Made by a program: the position numbers and the translations under genes. A DNA stretch of 64,000 bases from Nymphaea colorata (Eukaryota > Streptophyta > Magnoliopsida > Nymphaeales > Nymphaeaceae). The stretch is taken from the NCBI RefSeq assembly GCF_008831285.2, contig NC_045143.1:18129655-18193654 (forward strand), given 5' to 3'. Positions 49,701 through 61,613 of this stretch are shown piece by piece (the stretch's first letter is position 1; each line of letters opens with the position of its first letter). The notes under the pieces are model-generated. The model did no database searches, had not been told where the DNA came from, and saw nothing but the letters and a program-made list of their open reading frames with translations.

Positions 49701-50459
49701 AGAGCCAGAAAGTAAACCAACAAAAGAGAACATAAATGGATGAGATACTTGTAACTTGATGATTGATCTAATTTTCGAATCACTTTACTGGAATTTTGGA
49801 AAAAGAAAAACTGAACTTGGATAAATCAGATTCAGATTTGTTATGCAGTTTCGTAACTGAATCCAAATATAAGACCAGTACTCAACTAGGATACGGTCAA
49901 TAGAGAGTTGCATATAAACGCTGGATCTTGTGTAATTGTATAAATTTGGTTTTAGAACATAAAGCACAAAACAAAGCCAAAATCTTAATCGAAATTCAAT
50001 TGCACAAGACCCAATTAAATTGACCACAGTAATGGTTGAATCCAACCCAAATCTAAACAAATAAAACATTGATATACTTACTTTTATGATTGCTTGCATA
50101 ATGAATTCAACAATCCCTTAAAGGGTGTTTGATGTGAAGAACATAGTGTTCTTAGAATACTTGTTCCTAAAACAAGTTTTAAGTGTGTTCTTATCCCACA
50201 AAAATGCATTGTGAGTTTAGGTTTCAGATTCAGAAATAACATTCACAAATACACCATGTTTTCTAAAATAATAGCATAGCATTTTTAAAACATATGTTGC
50301 ATGAACAAGTGTGCTCATAATACAATGTTCTTCTTATCAATCACTCTCTTAGAATACCTAAAGTAAATAAAAGAATGCTTATATCAGCTAGGTCTTTGAT
50401 ATATATCACTTTGTTTGGTCCTAATATGGTCTACACAACCACGAACCCAGAAATTTTAG
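49701..50459. other. Intergenic, no gene seen
   Basis: AT-rich; no repeat or domain recognised. Confidence 0.5.
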
Positions 50460-51227
50460 TGAAGAGGGACACAACTATATAAAATTTTTAGTTAAGGATG
50501 GGCATTGCCCTGCTCCTCGGCTTATAAAATTAATTGTTGATCGAGTTCGGTGATGATTGGAATTCAGCCAGCAGGAACTGGATGTGATTCATAATTGTTT
50601 TCAATTGGTTTTAATGGGTCAGGACATTCCTCACCTGAAACTTCACTTTCCTTAGCATGAGTGTCATCAATGGGCATTGGTACAAGAGTTGGAGGACCTT
50701 CACCAGAGATAGCTTTGAAAGGAATTTATGTTTCAACAAATAAAAATAAATAAAAACTTACAAAAAAACTTTTTAGTTCAAGATCTTTGACCTTGTACCC
50801 TTTTGTCCAAATGGATACCATAGCAAAACACATCTATGGGCTCATATATCAAATTTTGATTTGGGATTTAGATCGCTGGCAAACCACAAACAACCAAAAA
50901 CTCGTAAATCGTAATGACCATATGAGTGTTTCTTTTGAAATAGCTTTTCATTTGAAGTTTTGTTTTGCAAATTTTTTATGCATTGATCCCAAAAAAATTA
51001 TAGGAAGCCTTGCTTGAAATTTGAGAAAACGTGTCACATTTACAATGTGTCGATGCACTTTCAAACCACCCCATTTTGTTGTGGCATGTACACACATGCA
51101 CGTTGATGGATGATTCAAGTTTTCATCTACTTTTTGAAAAAAAACTCAGTTCTATTATGTCCTAGTACTAAGCACAGTACCCTTTATTGTTTTCAGACAC
51201 ATTAGCAAAGTTTTTCCAAGCTAAGTA
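50460..51227 (-). pseudogene. Older copia element, integrase C-terminal part
   Basis: Minus-strand reading near 50990-50780 gives LRVFGCLWFASDLNPKSKFD, a stop, then AHRCVLLWYPFGQKGTRSK, the integrase/RT linker of copia polyproteins. The other half of this integrase is at 59290-59430; the younger copia at 51228-58971 was inserted between them. Stops show it is dead. Confidence 0.65.
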
Positions 51228-51764
51228 TAAAGAAAAACATAGATTAAGAGACTAACGTCTGGTTTAACGTGGTTGGGTGTAAACTCACACCTACGTCCAC
51301 AAAGGGCAGCTATCGATCTTAATGTCGATAGAGCTGGATCTTTCTTCTATTTATAATAGAATTACATGCATCATCGTTTCCTGAATTACAGGATGTATAT
51401 CGATTTTTATAGGAGGAAACAATATCTAATTTACAGTTGATATTTCCTTGTTTAGTTGTTGCACCTATTTGTTTGGAAATCTTTGTCTCTTGTAGTAACT
51501 GCACCCATTGTCTTGGCATTACTTTCTTCATACGGTTGGCTAGTGTATATTTCCTTATCGATGTTATTTCCATCGTGAATATTACTGTTTCCATTGTCAT
51601 GACTGACTGGTGTTTCCTTCTTGAGAAGATTACAATCGTTACTGTCATGGCTGGCTGGTGTTTCTTTCTTGAGATGATTACAATCGTTGTTGTCTTCATT
51701 AGCATTTCCTTCATTGGCATGGCTAACTGGTGTTTCCTTCTTGATTCCCCTACTATTGCCTTTA
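51228..51764 (-). repeat. 3' LTR of the TA...TA copia element
   Basis: 537 bp. Aligns throughout with 58434-58971. Contains a short tandem repeat (tggtgtttccttcttgag units) encoding KKETPxSH on the minus strand. Confidence 0.9.
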
Positions 51765-54050
51765 GTCTCCCTCAAACTAGGCGACAATATGGAAAGCGCT
51801 AGTTTGCCTCGTAAAAATTCGAAACTGGTCCGTGAGAGAGCTTTGGTGAAAATGTCGGCCACCTGTTGGCTGGATGGAACAAATTGAGTGGTAAGAAGGC
51901 CCAACACAACCTTTTCCCTTAGAAAATGGCAATCTAATTCGGCATGTTCATGTGAGAGTGAAAAACCAGTTTGATAGACACTTGAAGTGCGGACATGTTG
52001 TCACAATAGAGAACCAGTGGTGTTGGGAGATAAAATTTGATGTCTTTAAGGATATCTGTAATCCAAGTTAATTCAGCAGCAGCGGATGCCATTGGTCAGT
52101 ACTCAGCCTCAGTGGTAGATCTGGCCACTGTGGGTTGCTTATCGGCTGTCCATGAGATAGGTTTAGTGCCAAGAAACGTAACAAAACTAGTAGTTGAGTG
52201 ACGTCTTGCTTGACAACCAGCCCAATCAGAGTCAGAGAAAGCATGAAGCTGGAGTTGCTCTTGCATATATAAATGGCAGTCGATCAGTGGAGCCACTAAC
52301 ATATTGAATGAGTCTTTTAACGAGTTGGAAGTGGCTGACCATGGGTGTTTGCATGTATGGACTGATGAAGTTGACAACGAAAGTGAGGTATTGGAGACCT
52401 CCCACCAAGCTCTGAAAAAGTGTCAGATCTGACAAAAGTGTGTCATCTACCAGATTTTTGTAATTTTGAACCAAAGGAGTGACAGCTGGTTTGCACGATG
52501 TCGCGGTGGCCCTTTTTAGCAAGCTATATGCATATCACTTTTTATTGAGGAAGAGCCCTCCAGAAAACTTAATCACCTCTATTCCAAGAAAGTGACGAAG
52601 ATAACCCAAATCCTTCGTAGAAAACTCTTTGCTAATATCCCGAATGAAGTCTTGAAGTAGCATAGGGTTGCTGCCAGTTAATATTATATCATCAACATAC
52701 AATAATAGAAGTATGACACCATGTTTATAGATAAATAACGAGGAATCAGAGATGTTGGAGAGGAATCCTTTGAATAGAAGATAAGTGCCAAGCCGTTCAT
52801 ACCATGCTCTTGGAGCCTGACATAAGCCATAGAGAGCTTTATGTAACTAGCATGGCATACATAACTTGGTTTTTTATCATCAATGAATTTTGGTGGTTGT
52901 TCAATAAATACAGTTGGGTTCAAATCACATGTAAAAGGCATTTTTGACATTCATTTGTTGAATATCCCAGTTGTGAGAGAGAGCAATAGTGAGCACAATT
53001 CTAATAGTTGTTGGCTTTATAACATGGGAAAAAGTTTTTGGAAAATCAACGCCAGACACTTGGTTGAACCCACGAGCAACAAGTCTAGCTTTGAGTCACT
53101 TAACCGTTCCATCGCTCTTGAGTTTGGTTTTAGAAACCCAACGAGTTGAAACAACGTTCATACCTAGTCGATGAGGTACCAACATCCAAGTGTGGCATTG
53201 TTCCAAAGCACGTAATTCTTCCTTCATGGAAGCGACCCAACTTAGATCTTTAAAAGCCTACAGTTTTAGGTTCAAGTGGTATTGTTAATGCCAAAAAATA
53301 CTTAGGGTTTGGTTTTAATATACCAGCCTTAAACCGAGTTACCATGGAATGAATATTGGAGCTTTCTTGGATCGATCATCTTTCTTCAGGCTGTTGACTT
53401 TCTTCTTCATTGTGTGGTGAAAGAAGACTATTTTCGTTTCTACCATGTGTCTCTTGTACTAAAATATTGTAGTGTCAACTATGTGACTCTTGTACGAAGA
53501 CATTGTCTAATGAACCATCGTGCAATAGATGATAATTGATCACTTGGTATGAATCATTTTTGTTACCATCTGAACAATGATCTAATGTTGTCCAATCATT
53601 GTACGTCGCCCCATTTGTGCAGGTTGATGTAGAAGAAAAAAACACTCCAGACTGTTTATAAGGGAAGATAGTTTCATCAAAGACAACATGTCGGGATATA
53701 TATATTTTCCCTATAGGCAGATATAAACACTTGTATCCCTTATGTGTATTACTATACCCAAAAATACACATGGTAAAGATCTCGGCTCAAGTTTGTTGAG
53801 AGCGTAATCTCTTATATATGAGAAACATTTAGTCCCAAATGTTCACAAACAAGAGTAAGATGGACTTTTTCCAAAAACTAGTTCAAAAGGAGATTTCATT
53901 CAATGTAGGAGTGGGCAGTCTATTAATAAGACAAACTGCAGTGGAAATGGTTTCAACCCAGTATCGAGCTGGTATGTTTGCATTGAACATCATTGCCAAT
54001 CTGAGTTTGACAATGGTTGTGTCGTCGTTCTGCCATTCCATTTTGGGGAG
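51765..54050 (-). pseudogene. Copia integrase end, reverse transcriptase and RNase H (nested element)
   Basis: Coding order on the minus strand: integrase end with PPQNGMAERRH at about 54040-54010, then after a frameshift NANIPARYWVETISTAVCLI; linker CIFGYSNTHKGYKCLYLPIG and YISRHVVFDETIFPY (53770-53640); RT stretches around 52950-52230 (for example TPTVFIEQPP-like, GGLQYLT); RNase H with [20 protein letters not shown], then ARSTTEAEY (52240-52096) and VPSSQQVADIFTKALSRTSF (51880-51820). Frameshifts and stops interrupt it several times. The last frame reads on into the 3' LTR. Confidence 0.8.
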
Positions 54051-54057
54051 GCGTTTT

Positions 54058-55699
54058 TGTAATCACCGCAAAATTTTTCTAAAAGACTACCCACTTTTAT
54101 CAAAACACAAAATGCCCTTTTTAGATCCAAATTAGATCCAAAACCCAAATTCAAATCCAAGTCAAACATTTGAGACTCATTTGCCCTTCATTTTAACAAA
54201 AAGGCCTAATTTTAGAGGGTGATTTTGATCTTTTTGGTAAACAAGATTCATTTGCTTCTCCTTTTTTACAAAGAACCTCTTTTTAGAGAGCAATTTTGGT
54301 CTTTTTAGTAAACAAGACCCATTTGCCTCTCTTTTTATTTATAAAAAACCTCATTTTAGAGGGTGATTTTAGTCTTTTATAAAAAAAATTCAAATTTTGG
54401 GTTTTGACTCCAAAATCATCTATAAATACCTCTTACTTCCCCCCTCTTGGGCAAAAGTGGTTATTGGGAGAAACCCTAAAGTATTCTGATTTGAAGACTT
54501 AGCGTTTCTCTTGAGCTCTTTCTCTCTCCATCTTCCTCTTTTCATTTCTCTTCTTCTCCAACTTGGAGCAAGTTACAACCCTCTTAGAGGCATTATCTTG
54601 GAGCTTCACTCAAGAAAATCTTCAAGCTAAGGTGTTCATTTTCTCTAAACCTTTTTCATTTAGAGGTGTGTAATCCAAACCTCACTTCATTCTTTATTTT
54701 CTTTTCTCTCTTCTTCATCTCCCCATGGCCATATGAGATAACTCTTACTCTCTATTTTAGAGTCAAGAGGCTATACTCGAGAGCACCGAGAGCATGAGAA
54801 GATGAGATAATCTTTCATTCTACGATTAAATCATGTTATTTATTTTCTCAAATATAATATTGTTGTTGTTGCTCTTTCCTTTCTTGAATATAGACTTCTT
54901 TTGTTTTCTTCATTTTCTTCTCATCTTCCTCTCTTCATTGCCAAAGGAGATAGCACTCAATTTCTTCTTTCAGAGATAAGAGACTATGTTCAAGGGCACC
55001 AAGAGCATGGAAAGATGAGATGATCTTTCATTTCATAATTATCTCATGCCCTCCCTTCTAGTTGAATCTTTCTCTTTCCATCTCTCTCTCTTTCTCTTTC
55101 CTTCCTTGAATATTGTCTATATATTATTCATGCATAGCATAGTTGCTTGGTTTTTCTATTTATATGTGAATTTATGGTGGGAATGAGAGTGTGGTTTGAG
55201 GATTCTTTATCTTAATATTGATTTTTGAGGCTGGACTTGTCCCAGTCGGAGAAACTCTCATGAATATGTACATGTTAATGTGCATATTCTTTAACATTTC
55301 GGGTTAGTTTCCTTTTAATCATCCCATTATAAACCCTAATGAGCATCTTATTGTATGATTTGTTTTCTTCCATACCCAACGGAGGAAGAAATATATCCCT
55401 TGTGGCAAACCAAATCATAACATTCTATGTTTTTATATAAATCATATTTTTCAAAACATTTTTAGAAGAAATTTCTCTAATGCGGCTTTGGAGACTTAGC
55501 TTAGGCTCTTGCATGAGTCCAAGCTCTCTTCCGTTCTATATCAAAATTTGAAGTCGCTATTTTCAAATCATTCCTTGATTTTTATATTCATGAAAACGTA
55601 TGCGTATATACATGTTATATACGTATGTATGCACATGAATATCTTTCTTTGTTGTTTCTCTTTCTATGATTTAACATACTTTTATAAACTCTCGTATAC

Positions 55700-55755
<56 letters not shown>

Positions 55756-56694
55756 GTGTATTCCATTTTAAAATCTCTCTTTCTCTTTTTAAAATGATAT
55801 TCTCTTCTCTACTTGATATAAACATCATTTTCATAAGCTTTTATATATGTATATAAATACATATCTTTCTTTTTCAAAACATGTGATTTTATGATTTTCA
55901 AGATCTTTTTCTTTCTCTATATCCCTCTTTGGATGTAGTCCTTCATCTTTTTCATTTTTTCAATATCTTACCATTTAAGATTTTAATTTTTCATTTACCG
56001 ACTTCATTAAGACCACAACTTAAGTAATGACCCAATATTATATTCATGCTTGATGGTCTACAATCTCAATCCATTTTCAAAATCTTTTTTTTCTTATATA
56101 TGATAACTATAAAAACAAAAATCTTAGATGTATGTTATGGTAAGAATGTCTTAGAAGAACGTTGTTGTAGAAATGAATCCTTTTTCTTCCATTCATCTTG
56201 GAATTGATGCATCCATGCATTCACTTCCGCTCAATATCTCAAATGAGGACAAACACAAAAGAATTTGAGCCATATGAGATGGAGCTCTAATTAGGTGGTA
56301 ACCGAATTACAGCAAAATCTCAAACCTACTTAAAGTCTTAAGAGAACACTAAAATGACTTCAAAGTGATTCCCCAAGCTTTTCAAATGATATTTAAAAGA
56401 TTTTTCAACTCTAGTTTTTATCAAAATGTTTCACATTCTCAAGCAATTGTTAAAGAACCTTTTCAAAAGTTTGAAACATCAAACTTCCAATATTCTTCTA
56501 CACCACATATAAAAAAGATGTTTAAGATAAAATGAAATGCATTAATAATAAACATAGCCCTTGGATTGATTACTCCCGGAAACAGTTGATCCTCATACCG
56601 ACGGGCAAGTCTTTTTCTCTTTATTTTCAAATATAAAAATCTCATTTTTCTTGAGCGCTCTAAAAAAAACCAAAATTTTTTGGAGATGCAAACA
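54058..56694 (+). mobile_element. Solo LTR (2637 bp), probably Ty3/gypsy
   Basis: Begins TGTAATCACC and ends GCAAACA (TG...CA), flanked by identical 5-bp repeats GTTTT (54053-54057 and 56695-56699). It splits the copia integrase exactly: the frame before and after the insertion is contiguous once the insert and one GTTTT are set aside. Contains a TATA box (ctataaatacc, near 54420) in plus orientation, followed by a long CT-rich part and an (AT)n tract at 55703-55754. No coding region; no second copy in the window, hence a solo LTR. Gypsy assignment rests on length and layout only. Confidence 0.8.
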
Positions 56695-56699
56695 GTTTT

Positions 56700-57330
56700 A
56701 CGATAGACTTTATGATGATGTATACCATTTTCTTGTAGATACGCTGCAAGTTGAAGACTATTGAATTCGACTCCTTCATCTGTTTGAAACTTCTTAATCT
56801 TCTTATCAAACTGATTTTTAACTTATTTATGAAAAATTGTAAACATTTTGTATAACTCTGATTTATAATACAAAAGATAAAACCAAGTGAACCGAGTGGC
56901 TTCATCAATAAAAACAACATATAATATGTATTTAACAACTGAAATGATAGAGGCTAGTCCCCATAAATCATAGTGAACTTTGTCAAGAAAATTATCACAA
57001 TGTTCATCCACTGGTAAGAAAGAAAGACAACACATTTTTGTCATTTGACAACTAGAACATATGTTGTTCAAGGAGCTAGGTCCTATCAAATGAATAGCCT
57101 TTTTATTTGCAAGAAAATTTACTACCTTACGATGAACGTGACCCAAACGTTGGTGCCAAACTTATTTATTCGCTGCTTGAAATCTTGTAGAAAAATGTAC
57201 TTCATGGATCCGGTCAATGGCTTCTCCCTTATTTTCGATTGCATAGAGATCTTTATGCCTCTTTCCCGTAATTACCACTTTTTGGTGATCTTTTCCTTCA
57301 CAACAAATTCATTAGTTGAAAATTCAAAAA
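56700..57330 (-). pseudogene. Copia integrase, N-terminal part (nested element)
   Basis: Minus-strand reading 57146-56823: HVHRKVVNFLANKKAIHLIG, then CSSCQMTKM (zinc-finger CxxC), FDKVHYDLWGLA-like and VVFIDEATRFTWFYLLYYKS, the catalytic-core start with its Asp. Another frame at 56790-56710 gives FQTDEGVEFNSLQLAAYLQE and NGIHHH. The frame change shows one indel. The solo LTR interrupts the rest. Confidence 0.75.
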
Positions 57331-57427
57331 CATAAGGAAGATCAAACGTTAATTGGCTGATGGAGATAAGGTTTTTCTTGATCTTCGGAACGACTAAACA
57401 TTATCAAGAACCAGTTTTTGTCGCCCA

Positions 57428-58420
57428 TTAGCTATAGTAGCCTACCCTACATGAGTAATATCTAAATTTTCTCCATTTCCAACCATTATTTATTTGTCCC
57501 ATAATATTTTGATAGAGAACTGAGAATACCTGCATTAGACATCGCATGAGCCGATGCACCAGTGTCGGAAACCGTTGTTGTTCTTGACTATTAGAAGCTT
57601 TTATGGTGGGTAAAGCTTGTTGGAACGCTTGATTGAACCTATGCCAGCAGCTGAGAGCCGTGTGGTTTCTTCTGTTGCATATTTGGCAAATTATGCCTTT
57701 TTCCTGAGCTGATTGACTCTGATTGTCGTCTTTGTTTTTGTTGTTTGAATTCCATGAACCACCTTGACTAGCAACTACCTCAACATATGAGGGTGTTGGT
57801 GGTTTCACCAGGTTGTCAATAGAGTTGTTCGAAAAGATTCATAGTCTTTTTCGAGGCTAGTGAGAAGCAAAAAAACTTTAGTTTCGTCTGTAATAGGCTT
57901 TCCAATGGCAGCGAGCTCATCAAAAATTTTCTTGAAGTTGTGAATATATTCATCAATGGATGAGATCCCTTTCTTATGCATTTGAAGTTTTTGCATAAGA
58001 AACATTTCTCGTTCCTTAGATTTGTTTGCAAAATGCTGAGTTATGGTGGTCCATACCTCCATGGCAGTTTGTTGTCCGATGATAATGCCCAGGATTTCCT
58101 CTGCATGGGTCCCAGTGATCCATCCTTTAAAGAGACGATCTGACTTTTGCCAAGCGAGATAGTCAGGATTTAGTTCTTTGACTGTACTTCCAATGGATGT
58201 GGTGAGGAACTATGTGGGCGGCTGGTATTCTCCATCAAGAAAGCGAGTCATATCTTGGCTCTCAATGAGCCCCATCATCTGTGTTTGTTGTAGCAAAAAA
58301 TTACTTTGATTGAGCTTGATCGACACAAAGTTGGCAACGTTCAGATTGTATCAATAAGGGTATTTGCTTAGAGTTGACGCCATGCTTGAGGAAGAATTGC
58401 TCTGCGCCATATGGTTGTCC
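57428..58420 (-). pseudogene. Copia gag (nested element)
   Basis: Capsid-type UBN2 region at 58062-57805 with EVWTTITQHFANKSKEREMF, ISSIDEYIHNFKKIFDELAA and TSLEKDYESFRTTLL. The zinc knuckle CQICNRRNHTALSC (CX2CX4HX4C) lies at about 57690-57650. The N-terminal part at 58380-58100 is open only in pieces. Frames are broken between these blocks. Confidence 0.8.
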
Positions 58421-58433
58421 TGCTCTAATACCA

Positions 58434-58971
58434 TAAAGAAAAATAGACAGTAAGAAACTAACACCTGGTTTAACATGGTTCAGTGTAAACTCACACCTAC
58501 GTCCACAAAGGGCAGCTATCAATTTTAATGTCGACTGGATCTTTCTTCTATTTATAATAGAATTACAGGCATCAACGTTTCCTGATAGGATGTATATCGA
58601 TTTTTAGAGGAGGAAACAATATCTAATTTATAATTGATATTTCCTGTTTAGTTGTTGTGCCTCTCTGTTTGGCAGATGTATCTTCGTCTCTTGTAGTAAC
58701 TGCCTGTTCACCCATTGTCTTGGCATTACTTTCTTCATACGGTTGGCCAGTGTATATTTCCTCAACGATATTATTTCCATCACGAGTGTTAATGTTTCCA
58801 TTGTCATGACTGATTGGTGTTTCCTTCTTGAGAAGATTACAATCGTTACTGTCATGGCTGGCTGGTGTTTCCTTCTTGAGATGATTACAATCGTTGTTGT
58901 CTTCATTAGCATTTCCTTCATTGGCATGGCTGACTGATGTTTCTTTCTTGATTCTCGTGTTATTGCCTTTA
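58434..58971 (-). repeat. 5' LTR of the TA...TA copia element
   Basis: 538 bp. The inner end touches the primer-binding site at 58433. The outer end is followed directly by AAGTA, the target duplication. Confidence 0.9.
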
Positions 58972-58985
58972 AAGTATACCCAAAC

Positions 58986-59265
58986 TGATCTAGAAAAAAA
59001 TCTATAATGGACTAGAGATAGTGTGCTCTAATATAAGATGATTCTATTTTTTTTAAAGGGTGAGTGGTTCATTCCACCGCCCCTAAGAGACGCCACTATC
59101 CCCCTTGTACCCGTCCCATGGGTTTTCACAGAGCATGTTTCGGGCCCTTTTCCAGGCCAAAGGTAGAGCGTACTGGGACATGATAGTGACCACTCTAAGA
59201 CTCGAACCTGAGTCCTTAGAGGAACCGGACCACCTTGCCGCACAGTATGCTACCACCCCTTTGCG
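58986..59265 (-). mobile_element. tRNA-derived SINE, 280 bp
   Basis: Flanked by perfect 9-bp duplications TACCCAAAC (58977-58985 and 59266-59274). On the minus strand it starts with cgcaaaggggtgg, has an A-box-like TAGCATACTGTGCGG (about 59252-59238) and a B box GGTTCGAGTC (59208-59199) at the spacing of pol III promoters, and ends in an A/T-rich tail with aaaaaaaatag. The body is GC-rich and non-coding. It sits within the old copia integrase, right next to the AAGTA duplication of the younger copia. Confidence 0.8.
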
Positions 59266-59274
59266 TACCCAAAC

Positions 59275-59960
59275 ATCACAATGAAGTAACTCAAAAATTC
59301 TGCAAGAACATGAATCACTTAAATGGCAGTCTCTTTTGTTAGCAATCTTGCAAGCTTCACCAAGAACATTTGATAATTTAATAACAAGATCATACCTAGA
59401 AGTGTTTGATTCCTTGAGTGGGAGAGATGTCATAATCTAAGGTGCCAAAGATCATGTTGTGACTGAACTCAATTGGATGTCAAGCATTCGGTGGAGCATT
59501 GAAGACCTTGTAGATGAATAGTCCATTCCTAGATTCTTCCAATCCAGTCATCACCACTGAGATATGGTTCTGCATAGCATCTGTGGAAGTGACGAGAAGG
59601 TGACCATTAATTTGATGAATTAATTTACTCATATACCATAGGTTCTAACTGAAGTTGGGAAGGTAATAGACGTTTTCAAGGTTAATTGAGGATGACAAAG
59701 CCATTTTACCACATGAGAAACATAAAAGTTGTAATTTTCTCGAGCAAAATGCAACATCAGTCATGAATTTTATGGATGAGGACATGTGGTCGCTTGTGCC
59801 ACAGTCTACATGTTGGAACCAAAGGAATTCATACCTACAAAATTTGACTGAGAGATACATCCATCTCAATAAATACATTGTAAGCTTCACAAAAAACATT
59901 TGACAAGTTCTATTCATGTCTTCCATGGTAATCTTATATCAATGTATTTATTGATAATTA
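59275..59960 (-). pseudogene. Older copia element, protease and integrase start
   Basis: Minus strand: protease-like VDCGTSDHMSSSIKFMTDVA near 59820-59750 (the Asp-Ser-Gly site reads D-C-G). After more decay, integrase-type ACKIANKRDCHLSDSCSCR and FELLHCDVW at 59370-59280, where the SINE begins. Together with 50460-51227 this is the oldest layer of the nest. It is truncated beyond about 59960, so gag and 5' LTR are missing. Confidence 0.65.
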
Positions 59961-60119
59961 AATACATTGTGTTGTTGAATTGCTGCCATTCTTTGCTTAA
60001 TGCTTTTTTGTGAACATTTCACATTTATTCATGATAGTTGCATTATATAATATGATCGTGTTTGCTTTTACATGCAGTCATACATTTAGAGCATCAGAAG
60101 ATGAAATTGAGGAAATGTT

Positions 60120-60440
60120 TGCTCAACTCATCCGTACAATAACATACCTTACCATTTTACTTTTAATAAGAAAACATAGGCCAATTGACATCCATACAAG
60201 GGATTTGGGGTCCATGTTCATTCAAAACATAATAAATGGTCATCCTCAGAAATTATATTGTTTGGATCTACTCTGAGTGGATCAAAATAGATACCTGAAA
60301 TTATATGATACATTGAGGGGTGACAATCTTCTGGATGATACTCGCAACATTATATGTGACATGAATGTTGGCATATGGTTTACTTTAATGCAGAGCCATG
60401 GAATGTTAGTTCACAATAAGTTTGTAATATGATTGAACAT
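60120..60440 (+). pseudogene. HARBI1-like (PIF/Harbinger) transposase N-terminal fragment
   Basis: Plus-strand frames give HRPIDIHTRDLGSMFIQNII with NGHPQKLYCLDLL, then after a break YLKLYDTLRGDNLLDDTRNI. This resembles the region ahead of the DDE domain in plant HARBI1-like proteins (the part with ...NGHPERC..LLRM..., then LRG..LL.DTR). No catalytic domain follows. Confidence 0.45.
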
Positions 60441-61570
60441 ATTCGTAGAATGGAATATGTTGGTGCGCAACAAGTTGTCTTGTCATTTAACAGGAACTGT
60501 CTTGATGATTTCAGTACCCGATGTGCCAGAATTATATAGTCTTTGTTATTTTTCTAATGTGATTGCTAGATGCCAGTTTTCATATCTTATGTGTGTATGA
60601 AGTGCATGTCTATTGGTTTTTTATGCTTTGGGCAAGTTCATCTATATAGGACATGGCTTTCAAGTTGACACATTTACAAACATTTACTTTTTGGTATATG
60701 ACAAATTTACACAATTTTATGAACTATACTTTTTTCCCTACCTCAACAGACAATACAAGTGGTCACAATCTTAATGGTTGCCTTCAAACAAGTAGAATTT
60801 TAGTTTCATGTACAAACGAACATGCAACTAAATGCATGGAACAAAAGTTCCAGATATTCAAAAAATTATGGGGTATATGGAAGGTAAAGATTTTATGGTC
60901 ACGAAGATTCAATACCATGCATTCAAATGCTACCTAATGAAACTTCATGGTCACAAAAAAAAAATTCCTATAAAAAATTAGTAGAGAGCTTGATCTAATG
61001 AAGCAAATGCCCCCCAATTGTGAATTAGTCATGCATCCTCTAGAAGAAACACAAAATACAAAAGGTGGTCATTTGGGGACCTTTTATGGAACCATACTTT
61101 CATAAAAATTTGTTGCACGACCCTTGTAGTCTTTATCCCATACATAGGTGGTTCTTAGTAAGTTGAATTTAAGCCCTAATAAATTTACACATGCCCAAAA
61201 ACCAAATGTGCAACAAAAAATCTCCTAGTCCAAGTTACTAAGGACAACAAATAGAAAAGCTTGGAGAACACCAATGGTAGCTTTAGAAATTCATACTTAT
61301 TGAGAAAGTAAATTCACAAAAAGGAAAGGTTATGATAAGAAGTACCTTCCAATGATCTTGAGAAACTACAACATGCGATTGTAGTAAGTTGTGTCCTTCC
61401 TGAACCAAAAGGTTCAATCACTACTTGCCCAAGCACCACAACATTTTGCCACAAAATATTAGTGCATGGTTGATGACAAATAGTCTCACACATGAACAAC
61501 ATGTTGTCAGGAATCTGCAAGATGGAGAATTTGCAATGAAAAGTTACCTTATTAAAACTACAAGAAATTG

Positions 61571-61613
<43 letters not shown>

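Larger units (their letters stand above)
51228..58971 (-). mobile_element. Ty1/copia LTR retrotransposon with TA...TA LTR ends
   Basis: Complete-length antisense element of 7744 bp including a nested 2.6-kb insertion. LTRs at 51228-51764 (3') and 58434-58971 (5'). Both start TAAAGGC and end TTTCTTTA on the coding strand, so they lack the usual TG...CA. Flanked by 5-bp direct repeats AAGTA (51223-51227 and 58972-58976). The primer-binding site TGGTATTAGAGC (58433-58422, minus) directly abuts the 5' LTR and matches initiator tRNA-Met with one difference from the common TGGTATCAGAGC. The purine tract GAGGGAGAC abuts the 3' LTR. LTRs have diverged by substitutions and indels, so insertion is not recent. 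Coding parts are described separately. Confidence 0.9.

Noticed and set aside
51437-51802. 121-aa hydrophobic plus-strand frame
   Set aside because: Antisense reading of the copia LTR minisatellite, not a membrane protein gene.
61314-61520. 68-aa minus-strand frame near the HARBI1-like fragment
   Set aside because: No convincing link to any domain; too short to call.
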